The position numbers and the translations under genes were made by a program. DNA of 39,043 nt from a virus: the IMG/VR virus record IMGVR_UViG_3300045999_003495, positions 1 through 39,043 of that record. The stretch is one strand, 5' to 3'. The first letter of the stretch is position 1. Every line of letters begins with the position of its first letter. Below the pieces are notes generated by a model. That model was not told the origin of the DNA, did not search any database, and saw nothing but the letters and a program-made list of their open reading frames with translations. This document shows, one piece after another, positions 1-8,132 of the stretch.

Positions 1-126
1 AATGTCTAATTCGCTTCTTACCATTGACATGATTACTCGCAAGGCCCTTGAAATCCTTGAGAATAATCTTGTCCTGACCCGCACGGTCAACCGCCAGTAT
101 GACGACTCTTTCGCCGTTGAAGGCGC
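1..126. repeat. Terminal direct repeat closing the contig (copy 1)
   Basis: Bases 1-126 are identical to 38916-39041. The identity then breaks (g at 127 against t at 39042), two bases before the contig ends. The repeat lies inside the coat gene rather than at a gene boundary. This fits a circular assembly graph cut at an arbitrary point, hence a circularly permuted or circularising genome, better than a biological terminal repeat. The non-redundant length is then about 38,915 bases. Confidence 0.9.
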
Positions 127-1198
127 GAAGATCGGCTCGACCCTCCGTATCCGTCTGCCCGACCGCGCGCTGGTCACGGACGGCGCGGCGCTTCAGGTGC
201 AGGACGACAACGAGCAGTACACCACGCTCGCGGTTTCCAGCCAGAAGCACATCGGCGTTAACTTCACGACCGCCGAACTGACCATGCAGCTCGACGATTT
301 CGCCGAACGTGTTCTGAAGCCGCGTATTTCGCAGCTCGCGTCGTCCATCGACGCCGACGTTGCGAACGCCTTCAAATATATCGGCAACTCGGTCGGCACG
401 CCGGGCACGACCCCGGCTACCTCGTTGGTTCTGCTTCAGGCTCAGCAGAAGCTCAACGAGAACGCCGCTGTCATGTCGCCGCGCTATGCGACGGTCAACC
501 CGGCTGCAAACGCCGCGCTGATCGAAGGCATGAAGGGCCTGTTCAACCCGGTGTCCACTATTGCCAAGCAGTTCAAGAGCGGCATTTTTGGCGAAGGCAT
601 CCTCGGCTACGATGAACTGAATATGTCGCAGTCAATCAAGCAGTTCACGACTGGCTCGCGCGCTGGCACGGTTACGGTCAATGCTACGGTCACAACTGAA
701 GGTTCCACGACTGTCGTTTTGACAGGTCTTACTACGACCACGATCAAGGCTGGCGACGTGTTTACCATCGCTGATGTCTATGCCGTTAATCCGCAGACCC
801 GTGAGTCGACTGGTTCGCTGTATCAGTTCGTGGCTTTGGCTGACGTTACCGCGTCGACCACTGCTTCGGTCACTGTCCCGGCGATGTATTCGGCTTCGCA
901 GGCTCTGGCTACGGTCGACGCTCTGCCGGTTTCTGGGAAGGCCGTGACCTTCCTCGGCGCTGCTTCGACGCAGTATCCGCAGAACCTGGTCTACCACAAG
1001 GACGCCATCGCGTTCGCCACCGCCGACCTTCTGCTTCCGCAGGGCGTCGATATGGCATCGCGCCAGGTCCATAACGGTATTTCGCTCCGCGTTGTCCGTC
1101 AGTATGACATCAACAACGACCGACTGCCCTGCCGTATTGACGTTCTGTATGGCTACAGCGTCATTCGTCCGCAGATGGCGGTTCGTCTTTGGGGCTAA
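2..1198 (+). CDS. Major capsid protein, P22 coat-protein family
   Basis: This 398-residue protein builds the icosahedral head shell. It has the hallmarks of the P22 gp5-like coat family: an N-terminal stretch opening MSNSLLTIDMITRKALEIL, an early R-x-R-x-P-D segment around residues 49-53, a Thr/Val-rich beta insertion at about residues 220-310 that resembles the inserted surface domain of this family, and a C-terminal beta segment ending VRLWG. It follows the scaffold gene: read through the circular junction, scaffold ends at 38913 and the coat ATG is at 38917, with AAGGA just upstream as ribosome site. That scaffold-coat order is typical. A GNRA-loop terminator follows. The family call is from motif memory, but neighbours (P22-type portal, gp4 and gp10) support it. 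Confidence 0.9.
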   Translation: MSNSLLTIDMITRKALEILENNLVLTRTVNRQYDDSFAVEGAKIGSTLRIRLPDRALVTDGAALQVQDDNEQYTTLAVSSQKHIGVNFTTAELTMQLDDFAERVLKPRISQLASSIDADVANAFKYIGNSVGTPGTTPATSLVLLQAQQKLNENAAVMSPRYATVNPAANAALIEGMKGLFNPVSTIAKQFKSGIFGEGILGYDELNMSQSIKQFTTGSRAGTVTVNATVTTEGSTTVVLTGLTTTTIKAGDVFTIADVYAVNPQTRESTGSLYQFVALADVTASTTASVTVPAMYSASQALATVDALPVSGKAVTFLGAASTQYPQNLVYHKDAIAFATADLLLPQGVDMASRQVHNGISLRVVRQYDINNDRLPCRIDVLYGYSVIRPQMAVRLWG

Positions 1199-1200
1199 TA

Positions 1201-1224
1201 GGAGGGGCGCAAGCCCCTTCTTTC
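1201..1224 (+). terminator. Intrinsic terminator after the coat gene
   Basis: The stem GGGGC/GCCCC (1204-1208 with 1213-1217) closes a GCAA tetraloop. It can be extended outward by A-T, G-T and G-C pairs and is followed by TTCTTTC. It sits directly after the coat stop codon. A similar hairpin core with the same GCAA loop recurs at 19928-19947. It probably trims coat mRNA or lowers expression of downstream tail genes. Confidence 0.75.
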
Positions 1225-1249
1225 ATCTCAGATTAAGGAGCAATGAACC

Positions 1250-1717
1250 ATGGCTATTACTACGCAGGGTGCGTCTTACCCACTTGAATCGTTTGGCCCG
1301 ACTCCGCCTCTTTCCCAGGGCACGGGCGGCTATCAGCTTGGCGCCGGCAACCTCAACGAACCGTTGATGTTTGCTACGGCGGTCCCGGCTACGGCGACCG
1401 CGTCGGCTACTCTGACGGCCAACCAGGTGCTTAACGGCATCCTGCTTGGCTCGCCGGGCGGCACGGCGGCTTCGTATCAGCTTCCGACGGTTGCTGCTCT
1501 CGAAGTCGGCATTCCTTCGGCGTCTAGTGTTGGCGATGCGTTTGACTTTTCGGTCATGAATGTCGACGGTTCGGGCACCGGCGTTATCACGCTGACGACC
1601 AATACTGGCTGGACGCTGGTGGGTCTGATGACTGTGGTGGCCACGGCCGGCACGTCGCAGATGTTCCGCGCCCGCAAGACGGGTTCCGGCACTTGGACGC
1701 TGTATCGTCTCGGCTAA
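1250..1717 (+). CDS. Probable head surface/decoration-type structural protein
   Basis: This is a 155-residue protein rich in Ala, Thr, Gly and Ser. The N-terminus is flexible and Pro/Gly-rich (about residues 1-45), followed by a beta-rich body and a C-terminal FRARKTGSGTWTLYRLG. I have seen that kind of ending in small surface proteins of other podophages, though I cannot name a family. The ATG at 1250 lies 9 bases after AAGGAG. An out-of-frame ATG at 1243 is too close to the Shine-Dalgarno. It follows the coat gene past a terminator, a position typical of decoration or head-fibre proteins. The role is inferred from location and composition. Confidence 0.6.
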   Translation: MAITTQGASYPLESFGPTPPLSQGTGGYQLGAGNLNEPLMFATAVPATATASATLTANQVLNGILLGSPGGTAASYQLPTVAALEVGIPSASSVGDAFDFSVMNVDGSGTGVITLTTNTGWTLVGLMTVVATAGTSQMFRARKTGSGTWTLYRLG

Positions 1718-1732
1718 TCACAGGAGAAGGCA

Positions 1733-2275
1733 ATGCCTAATACGAAAGCTATCGGCGTTGCCTTCTCTGATCCTGAGCTTGTAAGTGGCACGACCATTTC
1801 AGGCGCAGCGATCAGCGGAGGCACTACGCTGGATTCAACCTCCAAGGTTGCGTCCAACATTGCCAGCGGCTTGTCCATGAGCCAGCAGGGCGCGACGATT
1901 GCCGTTACTACCGCAGGCACAAATGATGTTTTTATGATCGCACCGGCTGCGGGCGTGCTGACATCGGCGTTGTTCTCGGGCGTTGACGCGCTGACGGCAA
2001 ACGACACCAACTATATCACTTTTGGTATCACCAACCTTGGTCAGGCTGGCTCGGGAACGGCAGCTATGCTAGCGGCGACCGACGTCAACACGACCAAGGC
2101 GACCGGCGGCACTGGGCTTGCCGCAAATACTGTGCGTTCGCTTACGCTCAACGGCACGGCCGCCAATCTAGTGGTTGCGGCTGGCGACCGTATCCGCATC
2201 CGCGCGACGGTTTCTGGAACGCTTGCTAATACGGTGACGTTCCCAGTTTACAGACTGACGTTTACTGTCGCTTAA
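1733..2275 (+). CDS. Probable virion surface protein, beta-rich
   Basis: A 180-residue protein of very low sequence complexity, dominated by Thr, Ala, Gly, Ser and Val, without Cys or Trp. The first 60 residues alternate Gly/Ser/Thr with hydrophobics (fibre-like). Residues 60-180 look like a compact beta sandwich ending VYRLTFTVA. Start is supported by AGGAGAAGGCA just before the ATG. No enzyme motif is present. It lies between the coat and tail modules and is followed by a stable hairpin, so a head decoration or head-fibre role is plausible but unproven. Confidence 0.6.
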   Translation: MPNTKAIGVAFSDPELVSGTTISGAAISGGTTLDSTSKVASNIASGLSMSQQGATIAVTTAGTNDVFMIAPAAGVLTSALFSGVDALTANDTNYITFGITNLGQAGSGTAAMLAATDVNTTKATGGTGLAANTVRSLTLNGTAANLVVAAGDRIRIRATVSGTLANTVTFPVYRLTFTVA

Positions 2276-2286
2276 TTCAATCTTAC

Positions 2287-2306
2287 GGGCGGGCTACGGC
2301 CCGCCT
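2287..2306 (+). terminator. Stable hairpin, possible weak terminator
   Basis: GGCGGGC (2288-2294) pairs with GCCCGCC (2299-2305) around a C(TACG)G loop, an unusually stable UNCG-type tetraloop in RNA. No U-tract follows, so it may be a processing or mRNA-stabilising hairpin rather than a terminator. Confidence 0.5.
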
Positions 2307-2327
2307 GGCCCTTACCATAGGTGTAAA

Positions 2328-2588
2328 ATGGCTGTAATATATCTGCGCCATCCGGTTCACGGTCTTAAAGTCGCGTCTATGGATTTAGAGGCTGATGCTG
2401 ACCGCGAAAACGGCTGGACTGACTATGACCCATGCGAGATGACGCCCGCAACGGACAATGCTATAACCCGAAGACGCGGACGCAGACCAAAGGCTGATTA
2501 TGAGACTGATTTACGCTCTTCTTGCGGTTCTGATCCCTCAGATAGCGCAGTCACAAACATATTCACAGATGCAATGGGGCATGAATAA
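2328..2588 (+). CDS. Small conserved phage protein of unknown function
   Basis: An 86-residue protein opening MAVIYLRHPVHGLKVASM, a pattern I recall from short proteins in the tail regions of other podophages, then an acidic stretch, a basic RRRGRRPK segment around residues 48-55 and a polar tail. Its last 30 codons overlap, in another frame, the signal-peptide region of the tailspike-like gene starting at 2500. Related proteins as I remember them end near the basic segment, so the extra tail may be an accident of the overlap. ATG is preceded by a weak AGGTG. Confidence 0.55.
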   Translation: MAVIYLRHPVHGLKVASMDLEADADRENGWTDYDPCEMTPATDNAITRRRGRRPKADYETDLRSSCGSDPSDSAVTNIFTDAMGHE

Positions 2589-4842
2589 TGCGGCCAATCC
2601 TTATGGAATTGGCATAAAACTTGGCACCTCTTGGTTTGATGTTGGCAGCATATCCTCGACAGGAAATCTGTCTTGGGTAAGTGTTCAGGACAATGTCGCT
2701 GGCGGGTCTTATTTTGGTGTGCCGAACGCTAAATTTGACGGCGTGACCGATGACACTGCGGCCATTAATTCGCGTATCTCAAATATCAATACCGCCGGAG
2801 GCGGCACGCTCTATCTCCCGTCCGGCACCGCCTATCTGGCGTCACCTATTCTTTTGAAAAGCCACGTTAAGATTGTCGGCGCGAGCAATGGCACGACGTT
2901 TTCTTGTGTGGGTGTTTGCGTTGGGCAGGCTAGCAACAGCTTTGTCTCGCAAGCGCAATTAATAAATGTTAATCTTTCCATGCGTGCGGGCAATACCAGC
3001 GACGCCATTCTCTTAACTTCAGTTCAAGACACCGAAATTGGCGGAATCAAAGTCTTTGGTTCCGGTTTTCGTTCTGTATTGAGCATTATATCGGCCGCCG
3101 CCACCGGCGGCACGGATAATATAGGCGGCAATACTATATTCAATACGTTTCGCGATATTGACGCTTGGGGCGCGCTGTCAACTTATGGAGTTTATGTAGC
3201 TGGTCGATACGGGACTTCCGCGCCACTCCCGGCGCAAGTCGCGACAGTAAATGAATTTCGAAATATCAAAGTTTATGCCACAAACGCTTGTTTCGACTTT
3301 GTAAAAGCTGCTGACAGCAATACAATATACAACCCTACATGCCGATTAGGCCAGACAGGCGGCCGCGCGTATGTTGATGCAGACGACCCGGCGTATTCCG
3401 GCGTCAATAACTATGTTAATAATCAGCGTTATTATGCGCCTATTATTAGTGTCGCCACTGTTGGCGCTTACACGTATTTTACAGGAAACTGGACCTTTGG
3501 TGTAGAAGTCTACGGACTGCTTCAAGATGTGAACCCTGTCACAAACACCATTACGCCCGTAAATTACGGAACGGCTTCGTCATATTGTATACGCGGTCAA
3601 AATATCCGTTCTGAAGGCGTCGTTTCGAACGGTAATCTTTTGCTCGGCGATTACTGTAAAGGCTATTACGGAAAAGATAGCTGGATAAACACGGCTGTCT
3701 CAGAAGGATTTAATGTCGCTAATACGGTGACAAGCCCTTATAATTATCTTCTGCTACAGCCAGCAACAGAACTGACTCAAGGGACTATTAATCTTCCTTG
3801 TGGAAGCCCCGACAGCGCTCTTTTTGCTGTTAACACATTGAAATTAATCACTAGAGTGACTCTAACGCCTTGTTCGGGCGATAATATATCTATTGGCGCC
3901 AATCCGTTCCGGTTGGCCGCAAACCAGACAATAAAAATAAAATATCTTGAATCTAGCGGATTTTGGGTTTCGGATTCTGACCCTCCTTCAATAAACGGGA
4001 ACTTACTTGATTACGTGCCGACCACTGGATTTTCGCTTACTTCGGCAGCGATAGCCGAATACAGTTTTTTGCTTATTAATCCGGTGACGGACTTAGCATC
4101 CGGCACAGTTAATCTTCCCTGTAACCGCGACGACAGCGACGAATTTACAATTAGCACGCTGAAACGCATTACTGCATTGACCATTACGGGATGCGCTAGC
4201 CCTGCGGACTCTGTGCAGATAGGCACCGGCAAGAATCCATTTTGGATTGATGCTGGCGGCACAGTGACGCTCACTTACGTCAAGGCAAGCTCCACTTGGG
4301 TGCCGAAAAACACATCGTCCAATCTCGGCGTCTTAGCTGTAGCAGGCGGCGGCACAGGGCTGTCGCAAGGCACTTCGGGTGGCGTCCCATATTTTTCCGG
4401 CTCGTCAACATTGGCGTCTTCGGCGGCCTTGGGGGCTACTCAAGTTGTTTTAGGCGGCGGCGCGGGGGCTGCGCCATACACAGTATCTTCTTTTACTTCA
4501 GACAATTCGGGTAATGTCGCCGCTACGTCCCTGAGCGCAACAACGCGTGTCGTTGTGGCAGCGTCTCTTCCTACGATTAGTTCTTGCGGGACATCGCCGC
4601 CAGCCGCGACGGCGGGTAGCAGCAATAACGCCGGACAGTTTACACTAGGAACGGCTACACCCACGGCTTGCACCATCACCTTTGCAGCGGCGTACGCAAC
4701 CCACGCTTACTGCACAGTTACGCCGGCGAGCAATTATACAGGAACCTATTACATAAGCTCGCAGAGTAATACGTCGTTTACAGTGACGTTAGGCACAGGC
4801 ACAGATAGCGTCGTCTTCAACTATACATGTTTCGGGAACTAA
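2500..4842 (+). CDS. Tailspike/tail-fibre-like protein with pectate-lyase-type beta helix
   Basis: A 780-residue protein. Residues 1-19 look like a Sec signal peptide (MRLIYALLAVLIPQIAQSQ), odd for a virion protein. At about residues 65-130 it has the pectate-lyase-superfamily entry motif seen in tailspikes: FGVPNAKFDGVTDDTAAINS, then GGGTLYLPSGTAYLAS and VKIVGAS. The middle is Gly/Asn-rich and fits a right-handed parallel beta helix. Two related modules of about 85 residues follow (roughly 413-496 and 519-604), each with a G-T-hydrophobic-N-LPC core and ending in a W-V strand. The C-terminus carries an AGGGTGLSQGTSGGVPYFSG linker and a Cys-containing beta domain. Base composition looks more AT-rich than in flanking genes, suggesting acquisition. 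Likely host-polysaccharide recognition or cleavage; catalytic residues cannot be assigned by eye. Confidence 0.75.
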   Translation: MRLIYALLAVLIPQIAQSQTYSQMQWGMNNAANPYGIGIKLGTSWFDVGSISSTGNLSWVSVQDNVAGGSYFGVPNAKFDGVTDDTAAINSRISNINTAGGGTLYLPSGTAYLASPILLKSHVKIVGASNGTTFSCVGVCVGQASNSFVSQAQLINVNLSMRAGNTSDAILLTSVQDTEIGGIKVFGSGFRSVLSIISAAATGGTDNIGGNTIFNTFRDIDAWGALSTYGVYVAGRYGTSAPLPAQVATVNEFRNIKVYATNACFDFVKAADSNTIYNPTCRLGQTGGRAYVDADDPAYSGVNNYVNNQRYYAPIISVATVGAYTYFTGNWTFGVEVYGLLQDVNPVTNTITPVNYGTASSYCIRGQNIRSEGVVSNGNLLLGDYCKGYYGKDSWINTAVSEGFNVANTVTSPYNYLLLQPATELTQGTINLPCGSPDSALFAVNTLKLITRVTLTPCSGDNISIGANPFRLAANQTIKIKYLESSGFWVSDSDPPSINGNLLDYVPTTGFSLTSAAIAEYSFLLINPVTDLASGTVNLPCNRDDSDEFTISTLKRITALTITGCASPADSVQIGTGKNPFWIDAGGTVTLTYVKASSTWVPKNTSSNLGVLAVAGGGTGLSQGTSGGVPYFSGSSTLASSAALGATQVVLGGGAGAAPYTVSSFTSDNSGNVAATSLSATTRVVVAASLPTISSCGTSPPAATAGSSNNAGQFTLGTATPTACTITFAAAYATHAYCTVTPASNYTGTYYISSQSNTSFTVTLGTGTDSVVFNYTCFGN

Positions 4843-4846
4843 CCGT

Positions 4847-4939
4847 ATGACCCGCGAAATGGCTCGTGCCCTTTGTGAAGCAGGTTACATAAGCATAGTG
4901 GATTATATCGCGTTATGCCATGAAAAGGGCTGGGCATGA
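4847..4939 (+). CDS. Short 30-residue protein
   Basis: An ATG four bases after the tailspike stop opens a 30-codon frame beginning MTREMARALCEAGYISIVDY and ending HEKGWA. Its stop overlaps the next start (ATGA at 4936-4939), the tight coupling seen through this operon. No clear Shine-Dalgarno precedes it, so it may rely on re-initiation after the tailspike. Similar MT-x-E-x-A-x-x-L/M peptides occur in other phages as far as I recall. The function is unknown. Confidence 0.55.
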   Translation: MTREMARALCEAGYISIVDYIALCHEKGWA

Positions 4940-5172
4940 TAACCACTGTCACCAAACAACAGCTTTTTACGGCTTTGGCGAATGTGTCTGAGATGGACGC
5001 AGCCTATCAAGGCGTATCGGCTGACGCAAACTATCCTGATTGGATAGAGTTTAATTCGGCCAAAATAGTGCAAGTTGGCGATCCGTTGTATGTTCAAATT
5101 CAACTGGCGTTGGGCTATACGTCCGCGCAAATGTTGACTCTTTTTGACGCCGCTGTGCAGGTGCCCGTATGA
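4936..5172 (+). CDS. Stand-alone copy of the adaptor N-terminal domain
   Basis: This 78-residue protein aligns without gaps to the first 76 residues of the next protein: 39 of 76 positions identical by hand count. Shared blocks are TTVT-QQ, FTALA, ADAN, DWIEF, GDP and AA-x-x-VPV. The two genes overlap by ATGA. It is therefore a tandem duplicate of the N-terminal domain of the gp4-like adaptor, kept as a separate polypeptide. It could co-assemble at the portal-tail junction or act as a chaperone for the adaptor; neither is shown. Confidence 0.8.
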   Translation: MITTVTKQQLFTALANVSEMDAAYQGVSADANYPDWIEFNSAKIVQVGDPLYVQIQLALGYTSAQMLTLFDAAVQVPV

Positions 5173-6137
5173 CGACCGTGACGCGACAACAGTATTTTAC
5201 CGCTTTGGCTCAGCTAGGCGACATGAACCTGTTGTTTCAGGCTGTGCCGGCGGATGCTAATACGGACGACTGGATTGAGTTCTGGGCCGCCGAATATATT
5301 ACTTCGGGCGATCCTATTGCTGTTCTGACGCAGTCGTCGCAGAGCTGGACGGACGGTCAAATGATCGCGCTGTTCAACGCAGCGCTGAATGTGCCTGTCG
5401 TCGTTCCGTCCACGTCTAATACCAATACGTCTTCCGTTGCTCATCTTATAAATGGCTCGCTTCGGCTTCTTGGCGTTCTGGCGGAGGGCGAAACACCGTC
5501 CGCCGAGACCGCAAACGACGCGCTTATCGCGTTTCAGCAAATGGTCGATAGCTGGAATACCGAGCGTTTGGCAGTGTTTTCCACGCAAGATCAGGTGTTT
5601 AACTGGCCGTCCGGGGAGCTGTTTCGCACGCTCGGGCCGTCGGGAGACTTTGTCGGCAACCGCCCTGTCCTGCTGGATGACTCGACCTATTTCCGCGACC
5701 CGCAGACCAATGTCTCTTACGGCATCAAGTTCATTAATCAGCAGCAGTATAACGGCATCGCCGTCAAGACCGTGACCAGCACCTACCCACAAGTCATATT
5801 TGTAAACAATACTTATCCTGATATTGAGATGTATGTCTACCCAAAGCCGTTGCGGCTTTTGGAGTGGCATTTCATTTCAGTCAACGAACTTACCAAACCG
5901 GCGAATCTTGGCACGACGCTCGCGTTTCCGCCGGGCTATCTCAGGGCCATGCGCTACAATCTGGCCTGCGAACTCGCCCCGGAATTTGGCATTGAGCCAT
6001 CTGCACAGGTGCAGCGGATTGCCATGTATAGCAAGCGCAATCTGAAGCGTATCAATAATCCTGATGATATTATGGCGCTACCTTACAGCATCGTCGGCAC
6101 GCGCCAGCGCTATAACATTTACGCAGGTAATTTTTGA
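5169..6137 (+). CDS. Head-completion/adaptor protein, P22 gp4-like
   Basis: A 322-residue protein that probably binds beneath the portal ring and seals the DNA exit. Residues 1-78 duplicate the upstream small protein. After a Val/Ser/Thr linker, residues about 92-320 resemble the P22 gp4-type tail accessory factor: helical segment AHLINGSLRLLGVLAEGE, then ALIAFQQMVDSWNTERLAVF, a beta region, LAFPPGYLRAMRYNLACELAPEFG, and a late helix with KRNLKRINN. The extra N-terminal domain is not part of gp4 as I know it. Start overlaps the upstream stop (ATGA). Location before the gp10-like hub matches P22 tail gene logic. Confidence 0.8.
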   Translation: MTTVTRQQYFTALAQLGDMNLLFQAVPADANTDDWIEFWAAEYITSGDPIAVLTQSSQSWTDGQMIALFNAALNVPVVVPSTSNTNTSSVAHLINGSLRLLGVLAEGETPSAETANDALIAFQQMVDSWNTERLAVFSTQDQVFNWPSGELFRTLGPSGDFVGNRPVLLDDSTYFRDPQTNVSYGIKFINQQQYNGIAVKTVTSTYPQVIFVNNTYPDIEMYVYPKPLRLLEWHFISVNELTKPANLGTTLAFPPGYLRAMRYNLACELAPEFGIEPSAQVQRIAMYSKRNLKRINNPDDIMALPYSIVGTRQRYNIYAGNF

Positions 6138-7567
6138 TGCAGACGCCCATCCTTGGCTCCAGCTACGTCGCCCGCAGTGTCAACGCTGCGGATAACAGGA
6201 TGGTCAATCTTTTTCCCGAAATTGTATCAGATGGCGGCAAACAGCCGGCATATCTTCAGCGCGCGCCGGGGCTTCGAGAACTTCTGCAATTTCCGACTGG
6301 TCCTGTTCGGGGGCTGTGGACATTTGGCGACTACGCTTATGCAGTAGCCGGGACGCGTTTTTATCAGATCGACTCTAACTGGAACTTCGTGGATAAGGGC
6401 GGCGTCCCCGGTTCCAATCCGGTTAATATGGTGGACAACGGCACGCAGTTGTTCATTGCTGACGGCGCTACCGGCTATATTTACAACGCCAATACGGATG
6501 TGTTCGCCCAGATCACAGACCCTGACTTTTATGGCGCAGTGGGCGTTGGGTTCATTGACGGCTATTTTGTCTTCAACCAGCCCAACAGCCAGAAATTCTG
6601 GGTGACTACCCTCTATGACGGGTCTTCTGTCGACCCGTTGGACTTCGCCAGCGCCGAAGGTTCGCCCGACAATCTCGTCACACTGATCGTTGATCACCGC
6701 GAAGTCTGGCTGTTTGGAACCAACTCCATCGAGGTCTGGTATAATGCCGGTCTTCCCGACTTTCCGTTGGCGCGTATTCAAGGCGCGTTCAACGAAATCG
6801 GCTGTCAGGCGGCCTATTCGGTCGCCAAACTAGATAACGCCTTGTTTTGGCTGGGGAAAGACGCTCGCGGTAACGGCATCGTCTATAAATCCAAAGGCTA
6901 CACGGGCGAGCGTATTTCAACGCACGCCGTCGAGTGGCAGATACAGCAATACACGACGCTTGCCGATGCCGTGGCCTACACATACCAGCAGGACGGTCAC
7001 GCCTTCTATGTGCTGAACTTTCCGACTGCTAACACGACCTGGGTGTATGATGTCTCAACCGGCGTCTGGCATGAGCGCGCCGGCTGGGAGAATAACCAGT
7101 TCACGCGGCATCGCGGGCAATGCCAGATGAACTTTGCCGATGAGATTGTCATTGGCGATTATGTAGCCGGCGTCCTCTACGCTTACGACATGAATGTCTA
7201 TGTCGAGGCCAATACGGTCCAGAAGTGGCTCCGGTCGTGGCGGGCGCTTCCTACCGGACAAAACGACCTCAAACGAACGGCGCAGCATAGCCTTCAGCTA
7301 GACTGTGAGTCGGGCGTTGGACTATCCAACGGGCAGGGCAGTAATCCGCAAGTTATGCTGCGATGGTCCGACGACGGCGGCCACACATGGTCAAATGAGC
7401 ATTGGAAATCAATGGGTAAGGCCGGCGAATACGGCAAGCGCGTTATTTGGCGGCGGCTGGGCATGACTCAAAAGATACGTGACCGCGTATATGAGGTGTC
7501 TGGCACAGACCCGGTCAAGATAGCGATTGTTGGCGCGGAGCTAATCTTGAGCCCGACCAATGCGTGA
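6137..7567 (+). CDS. Tail hub / packaged-DNA stabilisation protein, P22 gp10-like
   Basis: A 476-residue protein opening with QTPILGSSYVARSVNAADNR and MVNLFPEIV, a pattern of gp10-type hub proteins in podophages. The rest reads as a beta-propeller-like chain: repeated G-hydrophobic-W/Y blades such as GLWTFGDYAYAVAG, LFIADGATGYIYN, WVYDVSTGVWHERAGW and a late EIVIGDYVAGVLYAYD. It would form the hexameric hub below the gp4-like ring, where spikes attach. An upstream TTG adds one residue, but ATG at 6137 overlapping the TGA (TGATG) is the better start. Its 3' end overlaps the next gene by 8 bases. Confidence 0.8.
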   Translation: MQTPILGSSYVARSVNAADNRMVNLFPEIVSDGGKQPAYLQRAPGLRELLQFPTGPVRGLWTFGDYAYAVAGTRFYQIDSNWNFVDKGGVPGSNPVNMVDNGTQLFIADGATGYIYNANTDVFAQITDPDFYGAVGVGFIDGYFVFNQPNSQKFWVTTLYDGSSVDPLDFASAEGSPDNLVTLIVDHREVWLFGTNSIEVWYNAGLPDFPLARIQGAFNEIGCQAAYSVAKLDNALFWLGKDARGNGIVYKSKGYTGERISTHAVEWQIQQYTTLADAVAYTYQQDGHAFYVLNFPTANTTWVYDVSTGVWHERAGWENNQFTRHRGQCQMNFADEIVIGDYVAGVLYAYDMNVYVEANTVQKWLRSWRALPTGQNDLKRTAQHSLQLDCESGVGLSNGQGSNPQVMLRWSDDGGHTWSNEHWKSMGKAGEYGKRVIWRRLGMTQKIRDRVYEVSGTDPVKIAIVGAELILSPTNA

Positions 7568-8132
7568 GAACACGACGCAAATCCCCGCCTCGCGTGTTCC
7601 GATCACGTTTACGGAACTTATCTCGCGTGAGTGGTATCGGTTCCTCTACAATATCTTTGCGATCCTCGGGAGCGGGTCGCTAAGATTTGGCGCGTTCCAT
7701 AGCAGCGTGTCCCAACCGCTCGTCGCGGCCAACGTCGCGCAGACTATCACTTACAGCGCCACGGACATCTCAGCAGGCGTGTATGTTGGAACGCCAACGT
7801 CCAGGCTGTATGTGGATAGGCCGGGCGCGTATAACTTTCAGTTTTCTTTACAATTAATTAGCCGAAATACGGCGACTAAATTTGTCTATATATGGGCGCG
7901 AATTAACGGCACGGACGTCCCTGATTCCGCCACCAAAATCACCATGCAGGGCAATAACGACGCTTATGTTGCCGCGTGGAATTTTGTGCTAAGAATGAAC
8001 ACTGGGGATTATTTTGAACTCATGTGGTCTGGAAGTAATCCTAACATAGAAATACTGGCTGAAGCGGCAGCGCCGCCATATCCCGGTATCCCCTCGGTCC
8101 TTATGACCGTATCATGCAACATAGGTGAATAA
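7560..8132 (+). CDS. Tail-associated protein with C1q/TNF-like jelly-roll
   Basis: A 190-residue protein. The N-terminal 38 residues (ITFTELISREWYRFLYNIFA core) look like a virion-anchoring segment found on several podophage fibres. Residues about 40-190 have the rhythm of a C1q/TNF jelly-roll: SRLYVDRPGAYNFQFSLQL, then VYIWARINGTDVPDS, AYVAAWNFVLRMNTGDYFEL and a terminal VLMTVS strand. Such domains trimerise and bind receptors or cap fibres. It is coupled to both neighbours by overlaps. Specific ligand unknown. Confidence 0.65.
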   Translation: MRENTTQIPASRVPITFTELISREWYRFLYNIFAILGSGSLRFGAFHSSVSQPLVAANVAQTITYSATDISAGVYVGTPTSRLYVDRPGAYNFQFSLQLISRNTATKFVYIWARINGTDVPDSATKITMQGNNDAYVAAWNFVLRMNTGDYFELMWSGSNPNIEILAEAAAPPYPGIPSVLMTVSCNIGE

